DNA from: Chloroflexota bacterium
GTDB lineage: Bacteria; Chloroflexota; UBA11872
Direction of reading: 5' to 3'
DNA length: 64,000 bases
NCBI GenBank assembly: GCA_026706485.1
Contig: JAPOYR010000010.1
Span: 81,798-145,797, forward strand
Every line of letters begins with the position of its first letter. The stretch's first letter is position 1. A program made the translations under genes and the position numbers. Positions 25,241-33,898 of this stretch are shown in pieces. Under the pieces are notes generated by a model, which was not told the DNA's origin, did no database searches, and was given only the letters and a program-made list of their open reading frames with translations.

Positions 25241-26770
25241 ATGGGCGAAGTCAACGCTGCCGACCTGACCTGGATTCTGCCGGAGATCATCGTGGCGGGC
25301 AGCGCCATGTTGCTGTTGCTGTGGACGGCGATCCTGCGCAACGACGACCGCTGGTGGTCGGTCAGCATCGCCTTGGGCGCCAACGCCATGGCGGGCATCG
25401 TGATGGCGTTGCGGCAGCCGATCGACGGCGGCGCGCTCGAAATCTTCAGCGGTCAGTTGGTCATCGACAGCTTCTCAACCTTCTTCCGCGCCCTGTTCCT
25501 GGTCGTCGGATCGCTTGCCGTCCTGACCGTCGCCCAACGCTTCGAGCGCGTACCGTTCACCGAGACGGCGGCCACCTTGCAGTTTTCGCTCAGCGGCATG
25601 CTGCTCATGGCCGGCGCCGTCGACTGGGTGACGGCGTTCATCGCCCTGGAGTTGATGGCGGTGCCGGTGTACGTGCTCACGGCCATGACGCGGTTCCGGC
25701 GAGACTCGGTCGAAGCGGCGATGAAATACCTCGTACTCGGCGCGTTTGCGACCGCGGTGCTGGTCTACGGCATCGCCTGGACCTACGGCCTCACGGGCAC
25801 GACCTACTTTCCGGAGCTTGCCGAACGCATCATGACCGTCGGCGCTAGCCCGTGGATGCTGTTTGCCATCGGCCTCATCCTCGTCGGCTTTGGGTTCAAA
25901 GTCGCCGCGGTCCCATTCCACGCGTGGACGCCCGACGCCTACCAGGGCGCGCCCACGCCGCTGGCCGCATTTATCTCCGTAGGTCCGAAGGTCGCCGCCG
26001 TGGCGCTGCTTGCGCGCGTCGTCGGGCTCGGATTCGGATTCCAGGGCGCCGACACGGGCGCCGATCCAGCGGTTGTGCTCAACGTCGCTCTGGCCATCGC
26101 CATCATCGCCACCGCGACGATGATCGTCGGCAACCTCGTGGCCATCTCGCAGTCCAACATCAAGCGCATGCTCGGATATTCGAGCATTGCGCACACCGGC
26201 TACATGCTGGTCGGACTCGCGGCGGTCACGCGGGTCGAGACCGACACCGGATTCGCGTCATTCGACTTCGTGGGCCTGCCGTCGGTGCTGTTCTACGGCT
26301 TCGTCTACGCCTTCATGAACTTCGGCGCGTTCGCCGTTGCGCACGTCGTCGAGTATCAGACCGGAAGCAACGAGATCTCCGCATTCCGGGGCCTGATGCA
26401 GCGGTCCCCGGTGCCTGCGGCGGCCATGGCGGTGTTCATGCTTGGATTGACGGGCATCCCGCCGCTGACCGGCTTTTTCGGCAAGCTCTATATCCTTCAG
26501 GCCGCGGTTGAGTCGGACTTGGGCTGGCTCGCCATCGTGTTGGTCGTGACGTCGGTCGTTTCGGCGTTCTACTACCTGCGCGTGATCGTGCAGATGTTCA
26601 TGAGCGATCCCGACGCCGAGGCAGCGTCGGACGGCGAGCCCTCAGCTGAAGTGGCCGACCTGCACACCGCCGTCATCACAGCCACCGCAGGCGCGACGTT
26701 GGCGCTTGGCATCGTCGGCGGCGGCATCCTGGCCTGGGCCCAGTCGTCCGTCGCGACGGGCCTCTTCTAG
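25241..26770 (+). CDS. nuoN: NADH-quinone oxidoreductase subunit N
   Basis: 509-residue third antiporter-like subunit. Diagnostic segments are FIALELMAVPVYVL (helix 5 Glu), KVAAVPFHAWTPDAYQGAPTP and KRMLGYSSIAHTGYML (helix 8 Lys), plus LTGIPPLTGFFGK near the end. It is the last gene of the nuo cluster; a convergent aminotransferase gene ends 12 bases beyond its stop. Confidence 0.96.
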   Translation: MGEVNAADLTWILPEIIVAGSAMLLLLWTAILRNDDRWWSVSIALGANAMAGIVMALRQPIDGGALEIFSGQLVIDSFSTFFRALFLVVGSLAVLTVAQRFERVPFTETAATLQFSLSGMLLMAGAVDWVTAFIALELMAVPVYVLTAMTRFRRDSVEAAMKYLVLGAFATAVLVYGIAWTYGLTGTTYFPELAERIMTVGASPWMLFAIGLILVGFGFKVAAVPFHAWTPDAYQGAPTPLAAFISVGPKVAAVALLARVVGLGFGFQGADTGADPAVVLNVALAIAIIATATMIVGNLVAISQSNIKRMLGYSSIAHTGYMLVGLAAVTRVETDTGFASFDFVGLPSVLFYGFVYAFMNFGAFAVAHVVEYQTGSNEISAFRGLMQRSPVPAAAMAVFMLGLTGIPPLTGFFGKLYILQAAVESDLGWLAIVLVVTSVVSAFYYLRVIVQMFMSDPDAEAASDGEPSAEVADLHTAVITATAGATLALGIVGGGILAWAQSSVATGLF

Positions 26771-26782
26771 ACCGCTACGGCC

Positions 26783-28135
26783 TCAGTCGGCCATCAGGTC
26801 GACGCACGCGGCGTCCACCCGGTCCAGCGTGTCGTCGATGACCGTTGCGTCGTGCGCGGTGCCGAAGCCGTGGTGGCCAACCACCACCTCGTAGACGTGG
26901 AAATAGACGCCGCGCGCGTAGCAGGCCCGCGCGAATTGCTTCAGGGTGTCGGAGTCGTGGCCGGCGATGTCCTGATAGGCGCGCGGCTCCACGTCCGGGT
27001 CGAGGCCGAAGTAGAGCGCGAATCGCGGGCCGACGCCCTGCACGCGGCAGCGAATGTCCCGGTGCTCGAAGATGTCCCGCAAACCGCTGTACAACCGCTC
27101 CGACATCGCCAGCAGGCCCGTTTCACCGTCGAAGACGCCGGGAGCCTCCAGCGCATCGAGCGTGGCCAACGCCGCCTTGACGCCGAAGATGTGGCCGGAA
27201 TACGTCCCGCTGTGGGCCGACTCGCCCAGCGGCGCCAACTCCGACATCACCTCACGCCGACCCGCGATGACCGCGAGCGGCACGCCGTTCGCCACCGCCT
27301 TGCCCAGCAGCGTCACGTCGGGCGTGACGCCGTAGAAGCCCTGCGCGCAGTCGGCGCCGGTGCGGAATCCCGACAAGACCTCGTCGAAGATCAGCACGCT
27401 GCCGTGATCGCGCGTGATCTCGCGCACGGCCCGCAGGTAGTCGATGTCCGCCAGCAGGGCGCCGGCGTTGTAGTTGATCGGCTCCATGATGACGGCGGCA
27501 ATGTCCGTCCCATGACGCTCGAAGGCATGGTTCACGGCCGACAGGTCATTCCAGGGCACGACGATCACGGCGTCGGCAAACGCGGAAGGGATGCCCGCTG
27601 AATCCGCGGAGGTCTCCACGATCTCGCCGGGCGTGACCGTGCGAGGCTCCGGATGCGTGTTGTAGAGCACGTGCTCGTGGATGCCGTGGAAATGGCCCTC
27701 GAACTTGAGAATCTTCGTCCGTTGGGTATGGGCTCGCGCCAATCGGATCGCCGCCATCGTGGCTTCCGAGCCCGAGTTCGCGAAGCGCACCATCTCGGCC
27801 GAGGGCACCAGGTTCACGATGCGCCGCGCGAGCTGCTCCTGGTAGACCGTCTCGGGTCCGTGGATGATTCCCATGTCGAGCGCCTGCTCGATCGCCCCGC
27901 GTACGCCGGCGTGGTCATACCCGAGGATGACGGAGCCGAATCCGGAGAAATAGTCTAGATACCGGCGGCCGTCCGGCGCGATGATGTAGGGGCCTTCCCC
28001 ACGGGCTGCGAGCATCGCCTGCCCCAGCGCCGCGTTTTCACGCGCCGTCCCCGAGATGCCGGCAACCAGGACCTCGCGCGCCGACTCGAAGTGGACGGCG
28101 GCTGAATCGGCCCGGGGCGGCCGCTCCACGTTCAT
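26783..28135 (-). CDS. Class III aminotransferase, glutamate-1-semialdehyde aminomutase-like
   Basis: 450-residue fold-type I PLP enzyme. It shows the class III layout: YLDYFSGFGSVILGYDH, the phosphate-binding FANSGSEATMAAIRLAR, the PLP Asp in VLIFDEVLSGFRTG and the Schiff-base Lys in LLGKAVANGVPLAVIAG. These loops are closest to HemL-like aminomutases and related amine transaminases. True HemL has GKIIGGGLPVGA at the lysine loop, and no other haem gene is nearby, so I do not call it HemL; an omega-transaminase role is as likely. It lies downstream of acpP on the same strand with a 148-base gap holding no recognisable gene, so it may have its own promoter. Confidence 0.8.
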   Translation of the reverse strand: MNVERPPRADSAAVHFESAREVLVAGISGTARENAALGQAMLAARGEGPYIIAPDGRRYLDYFSGFGSVILGYDHAGVRGAIEQALDMGIIHGPETVYQEQLARRIVNLVPSAEMVRFANSGSEATMAAIRLARAHTQRTKILKFEGHFHGIHEHVLYNTHPEPRTVTPGEIVETSADSAGIPSAFADAVIVVPWNDLSAVNHAFERHGTDIAAVIMEPINYNAGALLADIDYLRAVREITRDHGSVLIFDEVLSGFRTGADCAQGFYGVTPDVTLLGKAVANGVPLAVIAGRREVMSELAPLGESAHSGTYSGHIFGVKAALATLDALEAPGVFDGETGLLAMSERLYSGLRDIFEHRDIRCRVQGVGPRFALYFGLDPDVEPRAYQDIAGHDSDTLKQFARACYARGVYFHVYEVVVGHHGFGTAHDATVIDDTLDRVDAACVDLMAD

Positions 28136-28283
28136 TGGCGTGCTTTCAGGGTCACAACGCGTCGTCGCCGCTGCCGATAGTACCCGCGCGCCACGGGCTC
28201 ATCCGCAGCCAAGGCATCAGTCGAAGGTACCCGGCGCGAACGGCCGACCGAAGCCCTACGACTATGGCCGCTCCGCAGTCGCC

Positions 28284-28523
28284 CTAACCCGACTCGACGT
28301 TCGTGTCGATGTAGTCCAGCGCGTCCTTGACGGAGACGATCTTCTGGGCGTCTTCGTCAGGAATCGTGATGTCGTATTCGTCCTCGAGCGCCATGATCAA
28401 CTCAACCTGGTCCAGCGAGTCGGCGTTGAGGTCCTCGACAAACTTCGACTCCTCCCCGATGTCCTCGGCGGGGATATCAAGCTTGTCGGCGATTACGGCC
28501 ACTACCCGTTCAAACGTTGCCAC
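28284..28523 (-). CDS. acpP: Acyl carrier protein
   Basis: 79-residue acidic carrier. The phosphopantetheine attachment site is Ser36 in LNADSLDQVE, preceded by the conserved VEDLNADS helix start. It shuttles acyl chains between FabD, FabH, FabF and FabG, most of which are encoded in this window. It starts at GTG with a GAGAGAGG ribosome site six bases upstream, three bases after bioY, so it belongs to the fabF-accB-bioY-acpP transcription unit. Confidence 0.96.
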   Translation of the reverse strand: MATFERVVAVIADKLDIPAEDIGEESKFVEDLNADSLDQVELIMALEDEYDITIPDEDAQKIVSVKDALDYIDTNVESG

Positions 28524-28526
28524 GCA

Positions 28527-29144
28527 TTACCTCTCTCTGTGTAGCCCGGCACTGCTCGCAATGGTCGCCGCGATGGCGGCCTTGATGGCGTCGTACCAGA
28601 TGAAAATCCCGGCGCCATTGAGCCAGGCCAGCCCCCACGGATTGGACTTGTCAGTGGCGAGCAGATAGTACAGGGCGAGGTGGTTGACGCCAAAGATGTA
28701 GATGATCGGAATGCCCGCCAGCGCGGCCGGCAACTCGACCTTGGCGAATCGCTCGATCACTCCCTGGCTGCCGTCCGATCGGGCCTCGTAGCGCCGGCGC
28801 AGAAACTGCGCAGTCAGACCCACCACCACCGCCGCGATGACAAATCCGTAGATGTACCCGGCCGACGGCGAGAAGAAGTAGGCCGGTCCGCCGCCGCGAG
28901 CGAAAATGGGCGCTCCGGCGAATCCGATGATTGCGTAGAGGCCCATGGAGGCGCCGGCGCGCCAGGGACCGAGCAGCAGGCCGGCCAGCAGCACCATCAA
29001 CACCTGCAAGGTGTAGGGGACGGGTTCGGCCTCGACTTTGGCGTGCGCCGCCGGCCACATCATCACCGTGAATGCGCCAATGAGCAGGGCGTCGGACACC
29101 ACAATGGACGGGCGGCGACGTACGGCTGTGATCACGGTCGACAT
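28527..29144 (-). CDS. bioY: BioY-type biotin transporter (S component)
   Basis: 205-residue membrane protein with about six helices. The family motif VPYTLQVLMVLLAGLLLGPWRAGASMGLY is followed by GGGPAYFFSPSAGYIYGF, both characteristic of BioY. BioY binds biotin and imports it alone or with the energy-coupling factor EcfAA'T; no ecf genes are in the window. Its position between accB, whose product is biotinylated, and acpP suggests that biotin supply is co-expressed with fatty acid synthesis. Confidence 0.92.
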   Translation of the reverse strand: MSTVITAVRRRPSIVVSDALLIGAFTVMMWPAAHAKVEAEPVPYTLQVLMVLLAGLLLGPWRAGASMGLYAIIGFAGAPIFARGGGPAYFFSPSAGYIYGFVIAAVVVGLTAQFLRRRYEARSDGSQGVIERFAKVELPAALAGIPIIYIFGVNHLALYYLLATDKSNPWGLAWLNGAGIFIWYDAIKAAIAATIASSAGLHRER

Positions 29145-29147
29145 GGG

Positions 29148-29588
29148 TTAAGGATACCCACCCTGGGCTGTAGCTTCCGCGTCCACGCGCAGCAGCGGCT
29201 GGCCCGCGGCCACGCCGTCACCGCTGCGCACCAGAACGCGCGCCACCCGCCCATCAACGTCGGACAGCACTTCGTTGAACACCTTCATGGCCTCGACGAG
29301 ACCGACCAGGTCACCCTCGCGAATCTGCTGACCCACCTGCACAAACGCGGGATCGCCGGGCTTGGGCGTGGCGAAGAATGTGCCGGCAAGCGGCGCCCGC
29401 ACCAGGTGGCCGGCCGGCTCCGCCGGCGCGACGGCAGCCGGAGCGCCCGCCGGTTCACGCACGGCCGAGAACCCGGCCCGGCGCAAGCTCACCCGCTCCG
29501 AGCCGATGCGGATCTCGAGCTCGGCGAGGTTGAAGTCGCGCATCGCGTTGAGCACGGCGGTCACGCGCTGCCGAACGTTGACGTTCAC
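29148..29588 (-). CDS. accB: Biotin carboxyl carrier protein of acetyl-CoA carboxylase
   Basis: 146 residues, GTG start. A short N-terminal helical region and an Ala/Pro linker (about residues 47-60) lead to the biotinyl domain with the attachment site EAMK (Lys102); the family usually has EAMKM and here it is EAMKV. The swinging biotin receives CO2 from AccC and delivers it to the carboxyltransferase AccAD, which is not encoded here. It sits in a unit with fabF (upstream) and bioY and acpP (downstream). Confidence 0.94.
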   Translation of the reverse strand: MNVNVRQRVTAVLNAMRDFNLAELEIRIGSERVSLRRAGFSAVREPAGAPAAVAPAEPAGHLVRAPLAGTFFATPKPGDPAFVQVGQQIREGDLVGLVEAMKVFNEVLSDVDGRVARVLVRSGDGVAAGQPLLRVDAEATAQGGYP

Positions 29589-29604
29589 TCCGCAGCGGCC
29601 ACCC

Positions 29605-30846
29605 CTAGCCGGCGTCAGACCCGACGATCAGCGCGGCGTTCTGTCCTCCGAAACCGAAGCTGTTCGACATCACCCGGCGGAGTGGCAACTCGCGAGCCTG
29701 GTTGGGCACGTAGTCCAAGTCGCAGGCCGGATCCGGCACCTCGTAGTTGATCGTCGGCGGCGCCACGTTATCCCGCAAGGCTTGCAGACAGAGAATGAGT
29801 TCCACGGCCCCCGCGGCGCCGATGAGGTGGCCCATCATCGACTTCGTGGAGCTGACCGGAACATCCGCCGCCCCGTTGTTGAAAATGGCCTTGAGGGCTT
29901 GGGTCTCGGCGGCGTCACCCTGTTCGGTGGCGGTGCCATGGGCGTTGACGTAGTCAATGTCGGAGCTGTCGAGCCGGGCGTTCCGCAGGGCGTTCTCCAT
30001 GGCGAGACGTGCGCCGCGGCCGTCGGCCGGGGGCTGGGTCATGTGGAAGGCGTCGGCGGATGCGCCGTATCCCAGGAGCTCGCCGCAAATCTCAGCCCCT
30101 CGCGCCGTCGCATGCGCATGGGACTCGAGAATCAAGACTCCCGCGCCCTCGGCGGCGACGAATCCATCGCGATCCCTATCGAATGGACGCGACGCGCGCT
30201 CGGGCTCGTCGTTTCGCGTCGAGAGCGCCCGCCCGGCGCAGAATCCGGCGAGACCAATGGGCGAAATCGCGCCTTCGGTGCCGCCCGCCAGCATGACGTC
30301 CGCCTCGCCGCGCCTGATGACCTCGGCCGCCTCACCGATGGAGTGCGCGCCTGTCGCGCAGGCGGAGACCACGGCGAGATTGGGCCCCTCGATCCCGTAC
30401 TCCATCGAGACCATTCCGGCGGCCATGTTCCCGATGATGAGCGGAATCAGGAAAGGGCTTACCCGGGACGGGCCGCGTTCGCGGAGCACATCGGTTTGGT
30501 TCTGCAGGAACACCAGGCCGCCAATTCCGGTGCCTATGTAGACGCCGACACGGTGGCGATTGGCATCGGTGATTTCGAATCCCGAATGCTCGAGCGCCGC
30601 CCGCGACGCTTCCAGCGCAAACTGCGTGAACCGATCGGTGCGGCGCGCGTGCTTGGCGCCGAGCTTCGCCTTGGGGTCCCACGGGATGACCTCACCCGCG
30701 ATCTGCGACGTAAAAGCGGCGGTATCGAAGGCCGTGATCCGCCCAATGCCGCTTCGTCCGCTCAGAACGGCCCGCCACGTCTCGTCGGCGTTGTCCGCGA
30801 GTGGGGTCACCGCCCCATAGCCTGTCACGACGACTCGATCGTCCAT
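29605..30846 (-). CDS. fabF: 3-oxoacyl-ACP synthase II (KAS II)
   Basis: 413 residues. Condensing enzyme that elongates acyl-ACP with malonyl-ACP. The active-site Cys163 is in VSACATGAHSI, the first His in NAHGTATEQGD, the Lys in STKSMMGHLIGAAG and the second His in the same segment; the C-terminal NSFGFGGQNA is intact. ATG 30846 was chosen because MDDRVVVTGYG is the normal beginning; in-frame starts at 30867 and further out would add sequence unlike the family. Divergent from fabH; a good -10 (TATACT on this strand, 30906-30911) lies upstream. First gene of fabF-accB-bioY-acpP. Confidence 0.95.
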   Translation of the reverse strand: MDDRVVVTGYGAVTPLADNADETWRAVLSGRSGIGRITAFDTAAFTSQIAGEVIPWDPKAKLGAKHARRTDRFTQFALEASRAALEHSGFEITDANRHRVGVYIGTGIGGLVFLQNQTDVLRERGPSRVSPFLIPLIIGNMAAGMVSMEYGIEGPNLAVVSACATGAHSIGEAAEVIRRGEADVMLAGGTEGAISPIGLAGFCAGRALSTRNDEPERASRPFDRDRDGFVAAEGAGVLILESHAHATARGAEICGELLGYGASADAFHMTQPPADGRGARLAMENALRNARLDSSDIDYVNAHGTATEQGDAAETQALKAIFNNGAADVPVSSTKSMMGHLIGAAGAVELILCLQALRDNVAPPTINYEVPDPACDLDYVPNQARELPLRRVMSNSFGFGGQNAALIVGSDAG

Positions 30847-30905
30847 GGAAATCCGTGCTGATGCCATGAGGGCTGGCGCAAACATGGGATAGGCGCGCCG
30901 CAGCG

Positions 30906-30911
30906 AGTATA
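30906..30911 (-). promoter_or_regulatory. Candidate -10 element for the fabF unit
   Basis: Reading the minus strand, TATACT (5 of 6 to consensus) lies 60 bases before the fabF ATG in the divergent fabF/fabH gap. No clear -35 is found 16-18 bases upstream. Predicted from the hexamer and position only. Confidence 0.35.
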
Positions 30912-30958
30912 TCGCGGGATGGGTCTCCGAATGCCATTTGCGTGGCGTCCGCGTCCGG

Positions 30959-30987
30959 TCGAACAAGAATCGGCTTCGCGCTATTCT
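30959..30987 (+). promoter_or_regulatory. Candidate fabH promoter
   Basis: TATTCT at 30982-30987 with TCGAAC at 30959-30964 and a 17-base spacer. The -10 is good and the -35 is weak (three matches). It would place the start of transcription just before the inverted repeat at 30996-31011. Confidence 0.3.
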
Positions 30988-30995
30988 GCGATGCG

Positions 30996-31017
30996 GGCCG
31001 CCACGGCGGCCGATTTT
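30996..31017 (+). promoter_or_regulatory. Inverted repeat with short T-run in the fabH leader
   Basis: GGCCGCC AC GGCGGCC (30996-31011) is a perfect seven-base inverted repeat; as RNA it would fold with six pairs and a four-base loop. It is followed by GATTTT. It ends 26 bases before the fabH start and could be an attenuator, a weak terminator or a protein-binding palindrome. Confidence 0.35.
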
Positions 31018-31037
31018 CGTCTACACCGAGAGGTTCC

Positions 31038-32102
31038 ATGTCGGCCACGATCGTCGGTTGGGGAATGGCGGTCCCGGAGCAGATTTGGACCAATACCCAT
31101 CTCGAGTCCATGGTGGACACCACCGATGCCTGGATCGTGTCGCGGACCGGCATCCGGCAGCGCCGAATCGCGGACGACGGCGACACGACCTTCAGCCTGG
31201 GACTCGACGCGGCCACGCGGGCGCTGGAGCAGGCGGGACTGACCGCGGCCGACGTCGACATGGTCATCGTGGCCACGCTCACGCCGGAAACGCCCATGCC
31301 GGCGACGGCCAACCTGATTCAGGACGCCATTGGAGCCCGCAGCGCCGGCGCGTTCGATCTCAATGCCGCCTGCGCCGGCTTCACCTACGGGCTGGAAATC
31401 GGGCGCGCGCTTATCGACGCCGGGTCGGCGCAGACCGTACTGGTGATCGGCTCCGAGACGATGTCACGGGTCGTCGATTGGACCGACCGCTCGACCTGCG
31501 TCCTGTTCGGCGACGGCGCGGGCGCCGTCGTCATGCAAGCCAGCGCCGCCGGGGGGATTCGGGGCAACTCGCTCGGCTCCGACGGAAGCGGAGCTCCGCT
31601 GCTGCACATTCCCGCCGGCGGCAGCAAGCTGCCCGCGAGCATCGAAACAGTACGGGATCGCCTGCATCTGCTCTCGATGAACGGGCGCGCGGTCTACAAG
31701 TTCGCCGTCAAGGCCACGGTCCGCGCGGCGGCCGTGGCCATGGCGCGCGCCGGGTGGCAGCCCAGCGACCTCGATCTCTTCATCCCACATCAAGCGAATC
31801 TGCGGATCATCGACGCCGTCGCCAATGAGCTGCGCTTGCCGGAAGAGCGGGTCATCGTCAACGCCGATTTCTACGGCAATACGTCGTCGGCGTCGATCCC
31901 AATCGCCCTCTGCGAGGCCATCGCTCAGGGGCGCGTGAATCAAGGTGACCGCCTTGTCCTGGTGGGTTTCGGAGCCGGGCTTTCCTGGGCCGCGGTGGCG
32001 GTGGAGTGGACAGCCCCAGTCACGCCGAGCGATGGCCGCGCGTCGGGCATGAGCGCCACCGTGCCGCAAAAGTCCGCATCGGCCGCGAGGCGCCTCCCCT
32101 AG
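31038..32102 (+). CDS. fabH: 3-oxoacyl-ACP synthase III (KAS III)
   Basis: 354 residues. It starts fatty acid synthesis by condensing an acyl-CoA with malonyl-ACP. Active-site Cys112 is in NAACAGFTYGLE, His in IPHQANLRI and Asn in FYGNTSSASIP. ATG 31038 was chosen: it has GAGAGG upstream and begins MSATIVGWGMAVP, as in the family. The C-terminus carries about 30 residues beyond the usual end (Ser/Ala rich), and the last four bases overlap the convergent aminotransferase gene. Confidence 0.95.
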   Translation: MSATIVGWGMAVPEQIWTNTHLESMVDTTDAWIVSRTGIRQRRIADDGDTTFSLGLDAATRALEQAGLTAADVDMVIVATLTPETPMPATANLIQDAIGARSAGAFDLNAACAGFTYGLEIGRALIDAGSAQTVLVIGSETMSRVVDWTDRSTCVLFGDGAGAVVMQASAAGGIRGNSLGSDGSGAPLLHIPAGGSKLPASIETVRDRLHLLSMNGRAVYKFAVKATVRAAAVAMARAGWQPSDLDLFIPHQANLRIIDAVANELRLPEERVIVNADFYGNTSSASIPIALCEAIAQGRVNQGDRLVLVGFGAGLSWAAVAVEWTAPVTPSDGRASGMSATVPQKSASAARRLP

Positions 32103-33298
32103 TCCGCCAGGACCGCCTCAAGCCCCCGAACCAGTCGCCGCACGCCTTCCCGAATCTGGTCCTCGGGCAGATAGCTATAGGCCAGGCGAATATCGCGGCG
32201 CCGCGCGCCGTCGGCGAAGCAGTGGTGGCCGGCGAGATAGGTGACGCCGTGATCCTCAATCGTGGGACGAATCGCCTCGCTATCCACTCCCTCGGGCAGC
32301 GTGAGCCACACGAAGAAGCCGCCCACCGGGCGCGTCCAAGTGCATCCCAAGCGGGCCAACGGCTGCAATTCTTCGAGCATGGCGTCACGCCGGGCTCGAT
32401 AGAGCGTGCGCAGCGCGGGCACGCGTTCGGACAACGCGCCGCCGGCTAGGTATTCCGCCGCTGCCCAAGCCGCAAACGGACTGCTCGCGCTGTCAGCCTT
32501 CAAGCTGCACATGGTCGCCACGTCTTCCGGATCGGCCAGGGCCCAGCCCAGCCGCATGCCGCCGGCGACGAGCTTTGAAAACGTGCCCATCTTGATGACC
32601 CGCTCGGATCCGGCCAGCGCATACAACGCCTTCGGGCGGCTGCCGTCGAAGATCAAATCGCCGTAGGCGTCATCTTCGAGAAGCGCCAGGTCGAGACGCT
32701 GCGCAAGGTCGGCGAGCTCCCGCCGGCGGGTATCCGACGCGTTGGTGCCAATCGGATTGTGGACCGTGGGCATGGTGTAGACGACGTTGGCCTCGGTGCC
32801 GGCGGTGCGCAGGCGCTGCACCGTTCCCTCAAGCGCCTCCGGGTCAATCCCCTGCTCATCCGCGGGAACCCCAACAACCTCGAGACCAAGCCCGCGCAAG
32901 AACCACAATGCGCCGATGAAGGTGGGCGACTCGACCAGAATGGTCCCGCCGGCCGGCACCAGCAAACGCGCGGTGAGCACAATGGCCTGCGACGCGCCGC
33001 TGGTGATGAGCACGTGTTCGGGACCCACCGGAAGGCCCTCGGTGGACCGCACCCAGTCGGCGACAAATGCCCGCAGCGGCTCGGGACCGGAGACGGGGCC
33101 GTATTGCAGCGCATCGGCGTTCCGCTGCGCCATGAGATCGCGGGTCACGCGGCCCAGATCGTCATACGGAAAACTCGCGGCGTCTGGAAACCCGAAGGCC
33201 AGGCTCAGCACTCCGGGCCGCTGCATCGACCAGTTCGGCCGCAGAGGGTTCTGCTCCATCGCCCGGGCAACCGGACTGTGAAAGCGGCTAAGGCTCAT
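32099..33298 (-). CDS. Class I/II-fold PLP-dependent aminotransferase
   Basis: 399 residues, fold type I. Visible features: LITSGASQAIVLTARLL (cofactor ring region), VYTMPTVHNPIGT (PLP Asn region), ALLEDDAYGDLIFDG (PLP Asp/Tyr) and GTFSKLVAGGMRLGW with the Schiff-base Lys. This set is typical of the MocR-related, 2-aminoadipate/aromatic aminotransferase group, without the N-terminal DNA-binding domain, so it is an enzyme rather than a regulator. Substrate not predictable. Overlaps the end of fabH tail to tail. Confidence 0.85.
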   Translation of the reverse strand: MSLSRFHSPVARAMEQNPLRPNWSMQRPGVLSLAFGFPDAASFPYDDLGRVTRDLMAQRNADALQYGPVSGPEPLRAFVADWVRSTEGLPVGPEHVLITSGASQAIVLTARLLVPAGGTILVESPTFIGALWFLRGLGLEVVGVPADEQGIDPEALEGTVQRLRTAGTEANVVYTMPTVHNPIGTNASDTRRRELADLAQRLDLALLEDDAYGDLIFDGSRPKALYALAGSERVIKMGTFSKLVAGGMRLGWALADPEDVATMCSLKADSASSPFAAWAAAEYLAGGALSERVPALRTLYRARRDAMLEELQPLARLGCTWTRPVGGFFVWLTLPEGVDSEAIRPTIEDHGVTYLAGHHCFADGARRRDIRLAYSYLPEDQIREGVRRLVRGLEAVLAD

Positions 33299-33367
33299 CC
33301 GCCGATCGTATCAGCGCGAGCCCGCCGCGCTCGGTACCATCCGCAGACAGGCCCCCGGGACACCCAG

Positions 33368-33898
33368 ATGGTCTCGCAGCGACTTTGGAGCCCGTGGCGA
33401 TTGGAGTACGTGGCGGCGGCGACCGACGAGACGTCCGATTGCCCGTTTTGCACCGACCACCTGACTGCGGACGGTCTTCCTGAGCTGATCGTCAAAGCCG
33501 GGCGGCTGACGTACGCCACCCTCAACCTGTTTCCCTACAACAACGGGCATCTCATGGTGCTGCCCTACCGTCACGTGGCGGACATCGTGGACCTGACGCC
33601 CGACGAGGCGGCTGAACTGATGCACCTCTTGACGCAAGGGCGGATGGCGTTGGGCAACGCGCTGGGACCGGATGCCTTCAATGTCGGAATGAACCTCGGC
33701 CGCGCCGCCGGCGCCGGCATCCCCGCCCACCTGCACTTTCACCTCGTGCCGCGCTGGGAAGGCGATACCAGCTTCATGGCCGTGACCGCCGACACCAAGG
33801 TGCTCCCGGAGTCGCTGGACCAAACAAAGCGCCGGCTGATCGAGGCGTGGCCCAGCGACGACGAAATGCCGCCGGCTACGCCGCCGGGAGCAGGCTGA
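33368..33898 (+). CDS. HIT-family nucleotide hydrolase or transferase
   Basis: 176 residues. A zinc-type pair Cys25/Cys28 (CPFC) near the N-terminus and the catalytic histidine triad His121-His123-His125 (HLHFHLVPRW). The size and the C-terminal extension match the Ap4A phosphorylase-like branch (WSPWRLEYV at the start is typical). Likely splits dinucleoside polyphosphates or related nucleotides. ATG 33368 was chosen because the family-like N-terminus begins there, although the frame is open for 200 codons upstream. Its end overlaps lepB tail to tail by 23 bases. Confidence 0.85.
   Translation: MVSQRLWSPWRLEYVAAATDETSDCPFCTDHLTADGLPELIVKAGRLTYATLNLFPYNNGHLMVLPYRHVADIVDLTPDEAAELMHLLTQGRMALGNALGPDAFNVGMNLGRAAGAGIPAHLHFHLVPRWEGDTSFMAVTADTKVLPESLDQTKRRLIEAWPSDDEMPPATPPGAG

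Noticed and set aside
26783..28135. Authentic glutamate-1-semialdehyde aminomutase (HemL)
   Set aside because: The lysine loop differs from HemL and no haem genes are near; only the broader class is supported.
28136..28283. A small gene between acpP and the class III aminotransferase
   Set aside because: No frame with a start, ribosome site and sensible composition was seen; a weak TACTAT could be a promoter but lacks a partner hexamer.
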